DNA from: Zingiber officinale
Lineage: Eukaryota > Streptophyta > Magnoliopsida > Zingiberales > Zingiberaceae
NCBI RefSeq assembly: GCF_018446385.1
Contig: NC_055992.1
Location: 100,458,947-100,522,946 of the forward strand
Length of the DNA: 64,000 nucleotides
Reading direction: 5' to 3'
The notes beneath the pieces were generated by a model. It saw only the letters and a program-made list of their open reading frames with translations. It ran no database searches and was not told the origin of the DNA. Of the stretch, positions 22,816 to 33,869 are shown one piece after another. Each line of letters opens with the position of its first letter. Within the stretch, counting starts at the first letter, position 1. Position numbers and translations under genes: made by a program.

Positions 22816-23652
22816 TAAATCAAGGAAAGCAAGCCCAACTAGCTGTTCAAACTAAAGATCTGCTGAACTAAAACCCCCTGCAAACATGTTCACAACATAA
22901 GGCAACACAAATATCTAAACTTCCTATAAAAACTTATTCATAGCTCCTGTTTTCATAGAGTAAAAGAAAACCTTTAAGCATGCTTCAAACAAACTGAAAC
23001 CAAGCAATGACAACGAACCAACTACATGTTAAAAATTAATCTAACACATTCTATGTTCATTACTTAGCACAAAATCCGAAATTAAGGAATCAAGCTTGCT
23101 GAATTGAAGCATAATAAATCAAGCCTAACCTAAAGAAACCTAATCCACTCAAAACCCCTTCTTTCTTCTTTGATTCACGGCAGCAAGCACAACCCACCGG
23201 CTGTTCCATATGATTCGAAAGTGGAGAAAGCAAGAAAATTCATGCAAGCTTCGGAAATGAGAAGAGGAACAAAGAATAAATCTCGGAGCTACTCCTATCA
23301 CAGGTGAGTAGTACTTACTTAGCTTTTAGAACTTACAACCGAGAAGAAGGAGGTCTAGGATTTCGGTGGAGCTTGAAGATCTCGGCGGCTCCCTTGAGTT
23401 CCCGAGCTCCCTTCGTCGAGATAACCTCGTACGGGTGAGGATCGGCCGGAAAAAGCCCTCGCCGGCCGCCGGAGGGAGAGAACCCTAGCTTCGTCGCTTC
23501 TTCGCCCGAGAGAAGAACCCGCCGCGCCGCGCGTGCGTGTGAGGAGAAGAGAGTTTCGGCTCGGGAGAAAAGGAATTAGGTCTTTTTAAAACTAGGGTTT
23601 CCTATTACTAACTATACCTTAAATATCTATCTCTACTTATTTGGTTAACAAA

Positions 23653-23735
23653 ACCCGCGTAGCTCAGCTGGTTGGCTGCACCCGGTTAGGTCGGGTTCGA
23701 CCCGAGGTCATGGGTTCGAGTCTCACCTTCAACGG
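23653..23735 (+). other. tRNA-like module in solo LTR E1
   Basis: An A-box-like TAGCTCAGCTGGTT (23660-23673) and B-box-like GGTTCGAGTCT (23713-23723) have the right spacing for a tRNA or SINE head. The acceptor arms do not pair and the T stem has a mismatch, so it is not a working tRNA gene as seen. It lies antisense to the LTR, near the LTR's start. Confidence 0.55.
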
Positions 23736-25087
23736 TTTTTTGTCAAAACTTCTTTCTTTTTGTAAACATACTAAACGACCTCCAAAGATTACGTAAAGAT
23801 TCCTAAAAATCTCTAGAATATTTTAAAAGTATTTCCAAATATTTTATGGATTTTTAGAACTTGAAATAGGGAAAATTGGGTCGTTACAATGGCAAAGGAT
23901 TCAAAGTTAAGATGCTTTGTGATCTAACAAGTCTGCTCGAGTATTTCAGGAAAGTCCTAGCTACGGTTAGGCAAAGGGAAAACCCTAGGGGGCGGTAACC
24001 CTAGGTCATAGGGGGTGGTAACCCTATGCGGAAAGTCTTGACAGATCGATGGCTTCAGGCAAAAGTCCTAGGGGGTGGTAACCCTAGGTGGAAAGTCCTG
24101 GTGTCGCGAACCAGGTGAAAGACTGGACTAGCCGGGAAACAGATGTCCAGCAGAAAGTCCGGAAGCGTCGAGTGCTGAGCAAAAGTCTAGTCGATCTGGA
24201 GGATCGCATTGGCAGCAGGTAAATCTCCTAAGTGGAGTAGGTGAGGACGCGTTCCCCGCAGAGGGAACAGTAGGCGTCGGGTCGACCTAGGATTTCTGGG
24301 CGGAAATCCGAAGTCAGACCCGGATAGTCTGAGGACTATCGATAATATTTTGTTACCTTATTTATGACTTTATGTGCCAACCTTGTGTTGCAGGATATTG
24401 TTTTGGACTAACATGTCTTGCAGGTGCAAAATAATGAAGTCTTCCCTCGAATGAACAGTGTCCGAGGAGCCTCCATGGAGCTTAGAGGCGCCTCGGGTGC
24501 AAAGCTGGAGCTGGCTGCGAAACACCTTGGGAGGCGCCTTGAAGGACTCATAAGGCGCCTTGAATGGGGTATAAGGCGCCTTGAGCAGATGAACTTCGAC
24601 CAGTTCAAGCTTGATCCACGCGGGTGACTCGGCAGTATGGAGGCGCCTTCGGAGGCTTCCAAGGCACCTTGAACACCCTTTATAAGGGGGTTTCGAGCAG
24701 CACCTCAACTCATTCAATTCCAAGTGATTCTCTTGCCACGCGCTGCTCCAAAAGATGTTTCGAAGTGCTGCTACTCGTGCCCGATGACCCAGAGCTCCGA
24801 GATCTCATTTTCCGTCCTTGGTATAGATTTATTTAACGCATTTATTATAATACTTAGTTTGTAATAATCGTGCTTATAGTTGTTGCCCATCGAAAGCGAT
24901 CAAGGATCGCGGGCCTTCGAGTAGGAGTCGTCACAGTCTCCGAACGAAGTAAAATCCTTCGTGTCTGTCTCTTTATTTCATTTCCGCTGCTTTAATTTCT
25001 GAACGAGTTTTTATGATTTCGATAATCGAACACAATAGCCGCGAGTACTATTCACCCCCCCCCTCTAGCGTGTCTCGATCCAACAAT

Positions 25088-25099
25088 TGGTATCAGAGC
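25088..25099 (+). promoter_or_regulatory. primer-binding site of D
   Basis: TGGTATCAGAGC two bases after the CCAACA end of the 5' LTR. Confidence 0.9.
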
Positions 25100-25336
25100 G
25101 GGGTAGCGTTGATCTGATGCAACCACCAATCACGTAATTTTGCGGTGTTTTTTTTTCGGAGTCAACTGAAATTAGTATTCTTTCTATATTCCAGTTTTTT
25201 TTTATTATTGTATCGATTTCACTCGAATTTGGTGCAACACCACTCGAGTTAGTTTTGTTATATACTTTACTCACGCACTACTAATCCAAGACATAGTCTT
25301 GGGACATATTTTCCTTTTTCTTTGCATATTCTCTTA

Positions 25337-26917
25337 ATGGCCCATCAAGAGGGTTTCAGCACTGTCCGTCCCCCGCTCTTATCCGGAGAAGATTTCGGAT
25401 ACTGGAAGGGACGGATGGAGACGTTCCTAAAAATCCAGTTCGAAATGTGGATGATCATTCGAACTGGATTTCAACTCCCAACTGGCACTGATGGCAAACC
25501 TACCCCCTGCGAAGATTGGGAACCATCCTTCATCAAGAAAGTGGAAGCCAACGCCAGAGCTACATGCACCCTCCAATGTGGACTGACCAAAGAAGAGCTC
25601 AACAGAGTCGGTCCATTCTCATCAGCAAAGGAGCTTTGGGAAAACCTGATCGAACTCCACGAGGGCACCTCGGAAACCAAGGTAAGTAAGCGTGATTTAC
25701 TACTCAATAAATTGTATAACTTAAAAATGCAGGAAAATAAGACGGCAAGCCAGTTACACGCGTAAATTCAAGATATCCTTAACTCCCTTCACGGAATCGG
25801 GCAGAAGATAGAAAATAGGGATATAATAAGGTATGCTCTTAATTCATTTCCAAGGAGTACTTTTTGGGCATTAATGGTAGATGCCTACAAAGTCTCCAAG
25901 GACTTGTCTTGTTTAAAATTAGATGAATTATTTAGTGAATTTGAACTTCATGAACAAACTAATGCACAGCCAACCGAGAAGGGTATTGCTTTGGTTGCAG
26001 GTACTAGTCGAACACAGGAACCAAGAGTACGGCGAAAAATTGAACCGAAATCAGAAGATGAACCCGACTCAGAAGAGGAAGAAGACGAACTAACCAGCGA
26101 ACTCGTGAACCTCATGAAGAAGCTCTACAAGAAGAAGAAGGGCTTCAACAAGAAAGACATAAAAAAGGCGGTACAATCCAAGGAGGCCCAACCGAGTTCT
26201 AAGGAAGCCAAAAAGCAAAGAAGAAAGAAGGCCCTTAAGGCGACGTGGGACGAATCTTCTTCGGAAGATGACGACGATGAACTCGATCAGACGAGTTTAC
26301 TCGCATTGATAGCCCGGGACCAGATCGTCGAATCCGAGAGCGAGAGCGAGTTAGAGGCCGAGTCCGAGCAAAGCCACGGATCCGTATCCGTTTCCGAAGG
26401 GCCAAACTCCACTGTAAGTATTCATAATTTAGTCAATTATTTATTACGCAAGTTAGCTAAGTCGAACCTTAAGATTAAGTCACTTCTAAAGGAAGTAGCT
26501 GTCCTTAAAGAAGTGACAAACACTAAATCCGTACCTGATCAAGTTCAGACTGAAAATTCTACTCATGTTCAAAAACTTGAGGAAGAAAATTCAAGTTTGA
26601 AAAATCAGGTCAAGGATTTAAAAAATACCTTAGAACGGTTTTCTTTGGGCTCCAAGAATCTTGGCCTAATTCTTGGGACACAAAGAGCCGTTTACAATAG
26701 AACTGGGCTAGGATATAAAACCAAAAAGAAATATAAATCTTATTTATCCTTAATAAACAAACAAAATAGTAAATCAGTCCAAGCATGGGTCCCTAAGTCC
26801 AAATTGGTCAATCATTTGGACTTGATCAATACTGGGTCCCGAAGGATCAAATACACTACCTCGATAGACCATATCGAGGTTATGATTCAGGGAGAGTTAA
26901 AAGAAAAACGATTTTAA
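25337..26917 (+). pseudogene. gag: Sirevirus Gag with one internal stop and no zinc knuckle (D)
   Basis: The start is the ATG at 25337 (MAHQEGFSTVRPPLLSGEDF), with WKGRMETFL and WENLIELHEGTSETK as in other Sirevirus capsids. One TAA at 25763-25765 breaks the frame; reading continues in the same frame to 26917. The second part has a Lys-rich stretch, LKATWDESSSEDDDDE and a heptad-like Leu/Lys/Glu region (about 26430-26640). It ends past YNRTGLGYKTKKKYKS and AWVPKSKL. The CCHC knuckle expected just before LKATWDESS is absent: only KKKKGFNKK and further basic residues lie there. Either it was deleted or this subfamily binds RNA through its basic stretch. Confidence 0.85.
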
Positions 26918-27170
26918 TAAACAAAATTCAAAATTTAAAATTAAATTATAAATTTAAAATTCAAAAATCAAAATTAAAAATTCGAAATTAAATTATTCAA
27001 AATTCAAAAATCAAATTAAAAATTAAATTATAAATTCAAAATTCAAAAATTAAACTCAAAATTCAAAAATTCAAAAATTCAAAAATTCAAAATCAAATTA
27101 AAAATTCAAAATTAAAATATAAAATTCAAAATTCAAAATCAAATTAATAATTCGAATTCAAATTAAATAA
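26918..27170 (+). repeat. AT-rich simple repeat behind gag of D
   Basis: Irregular repetition of aaattcaaaattcaaaaatc with no codons worth reading. It begins immediately after the gag stop. Confidence 0.8.
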
Positions 27171-27749
27171 AATATAGATGGGGGATCCAGAATAGCTGGC
27201 ACCCCCAACTGAACTACCCGACAGGGTAACTGAACTACCCGACAGGGTAACTGAACTTAATCTATCCGAAATGGGTAAAACAAGAGTAGATTACCCGGCA
27301 GGGTAATTAAGGTTAGATTAAAACGGGCTAGGTTTAACTTGACCCACAATACTGGTGAAATTTTTGGATGATAGTACGTTAGGGGAGCTTGGGCATCACA
27401 TGTCTAGGAAGATATGGCTTCGACCTGGTGCATTTGGCCAAGTGGAATTGGCCGAAGCTACCCTTAAATGGATCCTAACTAGTTAGACCAAGGTTTAGTA
27501 CTAAGCTCAATGGGTAGGACTATTTGGGAAACCTCGAAGGCATGGTTACTTTAATGAGTTCCTTGTGACTCACCATAGCCCAGAAGTTTATCCAAATAAT
27601 GCTTACTTGTTGAATCCAAAGCTAAACCTGAATCTAATACAAAGTTAAACCTTATCCTAAAATTCAACCATAATTCATCTCACAATAATTATAGGGTTCC
27701 CTGATTGAAAATTTAGATCGTGTGAGATTACTAAGAAATTAAAAATTAA
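27171..27749 (+). other. non-repetitive gag-pol spacer of D
   Basis: Unique-looking sequence with a short tandem duplication (ctgaactacccgacagggta, two copies near 27209-27248). Stop codons occur in all frames. It may be decayed coding sequence between gag and protease, but I recognise no domain. Confidence 0.5.
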
Positions 27750-29020
27750 AATTTATTTTAAAAACTTAATTTCAAAATGATTTTAAAAACATAATTTCAA
27801 AATAATTTTAAAAACTTAATTTCAAAATAATTTTAAAAACATAATTTCAAAATTATTTTAAAACTTAATTTCAAAATGATTTTAAAACTTAATTTCAAAA
27901 TGATTTTAAAAACTTAATTTCAAAATGATTTTAAAACTTAATTTCAAAATTATTTTAAAAACTTAATTTCAAAATTATTTTAAAACTTAATTTCAAAATT
28001 ATTTTAAAACTAAATTTCAAAATAATTTTAAAAACATAATTTCAAAATAATTTTAAAAACTTAATTTCAAAATAATTTTAAAAACTTAATTTCAAAATTA
28101 TTTTAAAACTTAATTTCAAAATGATTTTAAAAACTTAATTTCAAAATTGTTTTCAAAATTATTTAAAAACTTAATTTCAAAATGATTTTAAAAACTTAAT
28201 TTCAAAATGATTTTAAAAACTTAATTTCAAAATTATTTTAAAACTTAATTTCAAAATTATTTTAAAACATAATTTCAAAATTATTTTAAAACATAATTTC
28301 AAAATTTATTTTTAAACTTAATTTCAAAATGATTTTAAAAACTTAATTTCAAAATGATTTTTAAAAACTTAATTTCAAAATTCTTTTAAAACTTAATTTC
28401 AAAATTATTTTAAAACTTAATTTCAAAATGATTTTAAAAACTTAATTTCAAAATTATTTTAAAACTTAATTTCAAAATTATTTAAAAACTTAATTTCAAA
28501 ATAATTTTAAAAACTTAATTTCAAAATTATTTTAAAATTTAATTTCAAAATGATTTTAAAACTTAATTTCAAAATTATTTTAAAACTTAATTTCAAAATG
28601 ATTTTAAAAACTTAATTTCAAAATTTATTTTAAAACTTAATTTCAAAATGATTTAATTTCAAAATGATTTTAAAACTTAATTTCAAAATGATTTTAAAAA
28701 CTTAATTTCAAAATTATTTTAAAACTTAATTTCAAAATAATTTTTAAAACTCAATTTCAAAATAATTTTAAAAACTTAATTTCAAAATTATTTTAAAACT
28801 TAATTTCAAAATGATTTTAAAAACTTAATTTCAAAATGATTTTAAAAACTTAATTTCAAAATTATTTAAAAACTTAATTTCAAAATGATTTTAAAAAATT
28901 ATTTTAAAACTTAATTTCAAAATTATTTAAAAACTTAATTTCAAAATGATTTAAAAACTTAATTTCAAAATTATTTTAAAAACTTAATTTCAAAATTATT
29001 TTAAAATTTAATATTAGAAA
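27750..29020 (+). repeat. minisatellite, 24-25-bp unit, roughly 50 copies
   Basis: Unit close to aaaacttaatttcaaaatga followed by tttt, in head-to-tail order for about 1.25 kb. Variants swap the last part (atgatt, attatt, ataatt) and vary A-run length. It lies inside element D between gag and protease. Confidence 0.9.
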
Positions 29021-29029
29021 ATCATTTTG

Positions 29030-29290
29030 AATTGAACTTTAAATTATTAACTTAAATCATTTTCAAAATTAATTAACTTAAAGTATTTTCAAAATTAATT
29101 AACTTAAATTATTTTCAAAATTAATTAACTTAAATTATTCTCAAAATTAATTAACTTAAATTATTTTCAAAATTAATTAACTTAAATTATTTTCAGAATT
29201 AATTAACTTAAATTATTCTCAAAATTAATTAACTTAAATTATTTTCAAAATTAATTAACTTAAATTATTTTCAAAATTAATTAACTTAAA
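29030..29290 (+). repeat. minisatellite, 26-bp unit, about 10 copies
   Basis: Unit close to aattaacttaaattatttt followed by caaaatt. It directly follows the 24-25-bp array and shares its words, so it may be a second amplification from the same sequence. Confidence 0.88.
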
Positions 29291-29487
29291 TCCTTTTAAA
29301 ACTTAATTTCAAAATCTTATTTAAAACCTTTTTCAAAATTTTTCAAAATGTTAATTAAAAACAACCATAGGATTAATTGTTTGCTAACTTAGATTGGGTG
29401 AGATAGGAAATCTAAGGAGTCTACTTCATTTAAGCTATCTTTAAATCCATTAAAAAGAAAGCAATTCAACTACTTCATGTGTAGGAA

Positions 29488-29820
29488 TTGGATCAATGGA
29501 TGTTGGATAGTGGATGCTCCAGACACATGACTGGAGATAAGTTGAAGTTTACTAAACTCAAGTACAAGAATTTATGATCGGTTGCATTCGGCAACGACGG
29601 TAAACTTAAAGTAATCGGAAAAGGTAATATTGAACTAAGTTCCGATTTCATTATTCGAAATGTTTTATTGGTTGAAAATTTTAACTTTAATTTACTAAGT
29701 ATAAGTCAATTGTGTGACAGTGGATATCTAGTCAATTTTGATAAATCTGGGTGTCTAGTTAAAAACATCAAAAACCCTGAAATTAGACTTAAGGGACTTA
29801 GGAAGAATAACATCCCTTCC
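29488..29820 (+). pseudogene. pol: Sirevirus pol: protease and start of integrase region (D)
   Basis: One frame reads WMLDSGCSRHMTGDKLKFTK, the aspartic protease signature of copia Pol (LDSGCS, catalytic Asp at about 29506). It continues through FGNDGKLKVIGKGNI, IIRNVLLVENFNFNLLSISQ and [19 protein letters not shown] at 29575-29577 interrupts it. The sequence is cut at about 29821 by chromovirus G and resumes, in part, at 39043. Confidence 0.85.
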
Positions 29821-29828
29821 ATTCTGCC

Positions 29829-32800
29829 TTGACCCTCCTGGGATCTGAAGGGGCTGCAGAACTCCTCCTGGTCTTTGATGTTCTGCCTTGACCCTCTGAC
29901 AGGTCAGACAAATACTAACATACCTAGCGACGTCTCTTTTCATCCCAGGCCACCAAAAACGTTTCTTCAGGTCTTGGTACATTTTGGTGGAACCAGGATG
30001 CATCGCATAAGGAGTCCTGTGAGCCTCGTCTAAAATCTTCCTCCGTAGTTCCTCCTGATCCGGAACATATAGTCTGTCACCAAAATATAATACCCCACTA
30101 TCTGAGACCCTGAACTCTCCACTTTCTGATTCTGTTAACCCTTGCTTGATTTTCTGAATTTCAGGGTCCTGATCCTGAGCTGTCTGGATGTCACCAAGCA
30201 GGGTAGATTCTAAAGTCATGGTAGAGAGCGGTCCCATTATAAGTTCGAGACCAAAATCTGTAATCTCCTTCTGTAGGGATGGTGACATGGCTGCCAGGGA
30301 TAGTAAGGTGGCACTGGACTTCCTGCTAAGTGCGTCTGCCACTTTATTGGTCTTTCCGGGGTGGTAGAGGATGTCTATATCATAGTCCTTGACCAGCTCG
30401 AGCCATCTGCGCTTTCGCATATTCAGATCCTTCTGAGTGAAGAAGTACTTCAGACTTTGATGATCTGTATACACTCTACACTGAGCTCCATACAGGTAAT
30501 GTCTCCAAATTTTGAGAGCGAAGACGACTGCTGCAAGCTCAAGGTCATGAGTAGGATAGTTCCTCTCATAGTCCTTGACTTGTCTGGAGGCATAGGCGAT
30601 CACGTTGCCATTTTGCATCAGTACTGCTCCTAGTCCCAACTTAGAGGCATCACTATAAATGTCAAAGCTGTCTGTGTTTTCTGGTAGAGCCAGAATGGGA
30701 GCACTGGTCAATCTCCTCTTTAGCTCGCTGAAGCTGTTCTCACAGTCCTCTTTCCACTGAAATTTTCTGTTCTTTCTGGTAAGAGCTGTCAGTGGGGAGG
30801 CTATCCTGGAGAAGTCCTCTACAAATTTTCTGTAATAGCCTGCTAGCCCCAAAAATCTTCTGATTTCACTGGCATTCTTAGGCCTTCTCCAGTTGCTCAC
30901 AGCCTCTATTTTACTAGGGTCTACCATAATACCCTCCTTGGAGATGATGTGACCCAGAAAGGACACCTGATCGAGCCAGAATTCACACTTCGTGAACTTG
31001 GTGTACAGCTGGTTCTGCTGAAGGATCGGTAGTACTGTCTTCAGGTGCTCTACGTGTTCTTCCTGAGTTCTGGAATAGATAAGAATGTCGTCGATGAACA
31101 CGATAACAAATTTATCTAAGTATTCCCTGAATACTCTGTTCATGAGATCCATGAAGGTAGCTAGAGCATTTGTCACGCCAAAGGGCATGACTACGAACTC
31201 ATAATGTCCGTATCTGGTCCTGAAGGATGTCTTGGGTATATCACCTTCTTTAACTCTAACCTGGTGATATCCTGACCGGAGATCTATTTTAGAGAACACT
31301 GCTGCTCCCTTTAGCTGATCAAACAGGTCATCTATTCTGGGAAGAGGATACCTGTTCTTGATTGTGACTTGGTTTAGTGCTCTGTAATCTATACACAGGC
31401 ACATGCTCCCGTCCTTCTTCTTCACAAACAATACAGGCGCTCCCCATGGTGAGTGACTAGAGCGTATGAAGCCCTTGTCAAGCAACTCCTGTAGTTGCTC
31501 CTGAAGTTCCTTCAGCTCTGCTGGAGCCATGCGGTAAGGTGCTTTGGAGATGGGATTCGTACCGGGGATGAGCTCTATCTCAAATTCAATCTCCCTGTCT
31601 AGTGCTAGACCTGGTAACTCCTCAGGGAAGACTGATGGGTAGTCACGTACAACTCGAACCCCTTCTAGCTTTTGGTCCTTGTTCTGACTAGTACTGACTA
31701 CATGAGCTAGGAATCCTGTACACCCTGAATCTAGTAGTTTCTGTGCTTTCGTAGCTGAGAGAAACTTCTTGGCTTTTCTCTTTGGTTCTCCGATGTAACC
31801 AAACTACACTCCTGCTTCAGGTTGGAATACCACTTTCTGTTTACGGCACTCTATGGAAGCACCGTACTTGATCAGGAAGTCCATTCCCATGATGACATCG
31901 TAGTCAGCCATATCTAGCACTATCAGATCGCCAAACAGCTCTCTGTCTGCTATAATGACTGGCACTGCTCTAAGCAAGTGCGTAGATGCCATAATTTCTC
32001 CCGAAGGTAGCGTCGTCAAAAACTGACCACTGAATACCTCTAGGGGTACTGCTAACTTTTCGGCGAATTCCCTGGATATATAAGAATGGGTTGCCCCAGT
32101 ATCGAATAAGACAGTTGCACTTTGCTGTAAAATACTAATCTGACCTGTAACAACTGTCGAGGCATTCGCTATGTCTTCTCTGGTCAGTGAGTAGATCCTT
32201 GCATTTGTCGCGACTGAGGGGGCTTCCAGTCTGCCTTGGCTGATGTGTGGACCATCTAAAGTAGCCTGCATCTAGTGCAACTGTGCTGGCTTGACCTCGT
32301 ACTGAATCGGTTGTGGTGGAGGAAAGCTGGTCTTGTTTGGGCATTGTTTAGCCATATGTCCCTCCTGGCCACATTCGAAACATCCTCGGGTGCCCTTGCG
32401 ATAAACTCCTGGGTGAAATTTTCCACAAGTGGAACACTTGGGATAGCTAAGCTGTTTACTAGCTGGTCCTCCTTTCGGGTAACTCCCTGGTTTACGTTTG
32501 TTGCTGGAGTTCCCTTTCCAGTTAGAGCCGTGGGAGCTGTGGCCCTGGTGTTTCTGAGTACCTGAGCCTCCTTGGCCTTTAGACTCGGAGAGGACTTGCT
32601 TCTGCTGTTTGATACTGTTCTGATAATGCTCGGTGGTTAAAGCACTGCTCACTAAGTCTTCAGTGGTTTGCGGCCTATAGACGCCGCTGGCCACGTTCAT
32701 TGCTATTTCCGGCCTTAGCATCTTGAGCATTAACCGGACTCGTTCTTTTTCAGTGCTGACTAGTTCAGGGCATAGACGAGCCAATCTGTTGAATTTTTTC

Positions 32801-33408
32801 ACGGCTTCCTCCACTGAAAGGTTGCCCTGACGAAATTCAGTGAACTCGTCATAGTGGCGGTTTGTGACCCGCATGTGAAAGAACTCTTCAAAGAATTCTT
32901 TCTCGAAGTCGGTCCACATCATCTGGTTCACTGGGCGCTTCGCTTTAATTCTCTCCCACCACATACGTGTGTCTCCTGTTAGGCAGAAAGAGGCGCATTT
33001 CACTTTCTCATGCTCTGGCCAGTCCAGAAGTTCCATCGTACTCTCCAGTATTTTGAACCAGGCTTGAGCATCCCATGGTTCACTGGTGCCTGAGAAATTC
33101 TCTGGCTTAATTTTCTGCCACTGGATTAGGTAGGCTTCCCTCCTTGCCCCTGCTGCTGGGGCTACTGGTGCTGCCGATTGGACTAGTGGAACCGCTATAA
33201 CTGCTGGGGTTGCCATGTTAGGTTCCGGAGTGACAGTGGGAGTGCTCTGCTGACTAGCCTTTAAGGTGGCTATCTCCTATTGCTGTTCAGCTAGCTGCTT
33301 CTGTAATTGAGCCACTACTGCTGTAAGATCTGGAGGAGGCACTGAGCTGTCTGCCTCATGCTGGGGCTCAGTAGCGGGTGTCTTTCTAGCTGGGCGTCCT
33401 CGTACCAT
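29829..33408 (-). pseudogene. gag-pol: chromovirus Gag-Pol polyprotein with three in-frame TAG stops (G)
   Basis: A single frame runs from the ATG at 33408 (MVRGRPARKTP) to the truncation, broken only by TAG at 33279-33277, 32274-32272 and 31806-31804. In order it holds a Gag capsid (WDAQAWFKILEST, FEKEFFEEFF), a CCHC knuckle (CFECGQEGHMAKQC) and protease LFDTGATHSYIS. Reverse transcriptase follows with [13 protein letters not shown] and FIDDILIYS. RNase H shows [33 protein letters not shown] and [16 protein letters not shown]. The integrase zinc finger retains HPGSTKMY and CLTCQRVK. It is the best preserved polymerase here. Last normal residues are [10 protein letters not shown]; what follows is junction sequence. 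Confidence 0.92.
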
Positions 33409-33603
33409 TTTCTAAAGACCTAGAGGACATACATAACTAATAGGATCATGTTGCATAACTATTATTATCATGTTAGGTACTATCATACATAAACATGCTT
33501 TAATTCTATAACATGAAAGCAACAAACATAAATAAAGTGAGAGATGTTCTTACTTGGAAGCTGCAGGTTCAATGCTGATGTGTGTAAAGGAAGTATGGAA
33601 CTT

Positions 33604-33615
33604 GCTCTGATACCA
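33604..33615 (-). promoter_or_regulatory. primer-binding site of G
   Basis: Minus-strand TGGTATCAGAGC, three bases inside the LTR end. It fixes the orientation of G and of related LTRs E1-E3. Confidence 0.88.
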
Positions 33616-33869
33616 CTCTATAACGACCTGCCTCCTACTAACTAAGCTGTAAGGCCAGATCGTCACATTATGCTATGTTAAGCTATATCCATGACCATCA
33701 CTAAGTCTAGGTGCGGAAAGCTGTACCAATTAAAATCTTTGCTAACTGCTACTAAATTTAGAATTTTATTATCAGACATATGCTAAGGGGTGTAATCTAA
33801 GATATACATGTCATATATTACATCCCCTATGGTCAAGGAATCTAAATAGGGGTTTACAGCTGATATCAG

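Larger units (their letters stand above)
9650..23888 (-). mobile_element. solo LTR E1 of a gypsy/chromovirus-type family (holds F)
   Basis: Ends TGTAACGACC and GGTCGTTACA, flanked by the 5-bp duplication atggc (9645-9649 and 23889-23893). Its own sequence is 9650-11533 plus 22816-23888, about 2.95 kb; the rest is element F. There is no internal domain, so I read it as a solo LTR. Orientation is minus, judged from similarity to the LTR of G, whose inner end abuts a primer site. It contains a CTTC-rich pyrimidine tract near 10500-10556, a GC-rich leader-like region (23336-23580) and a tRNA-like module. Confidence 0.78.
9601..25085 (+). repeat. 5' LTR of D, split by a nested insertion
   Basis: Two pieces, 9601-9649 and 23889-25085, together about 1.25 kb, matching the 3' LTR at 41310-42566. 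It carries hairpin units (23940-24150), GGCGCC palindromes (24487-24650), a TATA-like TTTATAAG at 24679-24686 and a run of C residues before the CCAACA end. Confidence 0.88.

Noticed and set aside
9650-23888. E1-E3 as DNA transposons because of 10-bp inverted ends
   Set aside because: They are related to the LTR of G, whose inner end abuts a tRNA primer site, and the 5-bp duplications fit retroviral-type integration.
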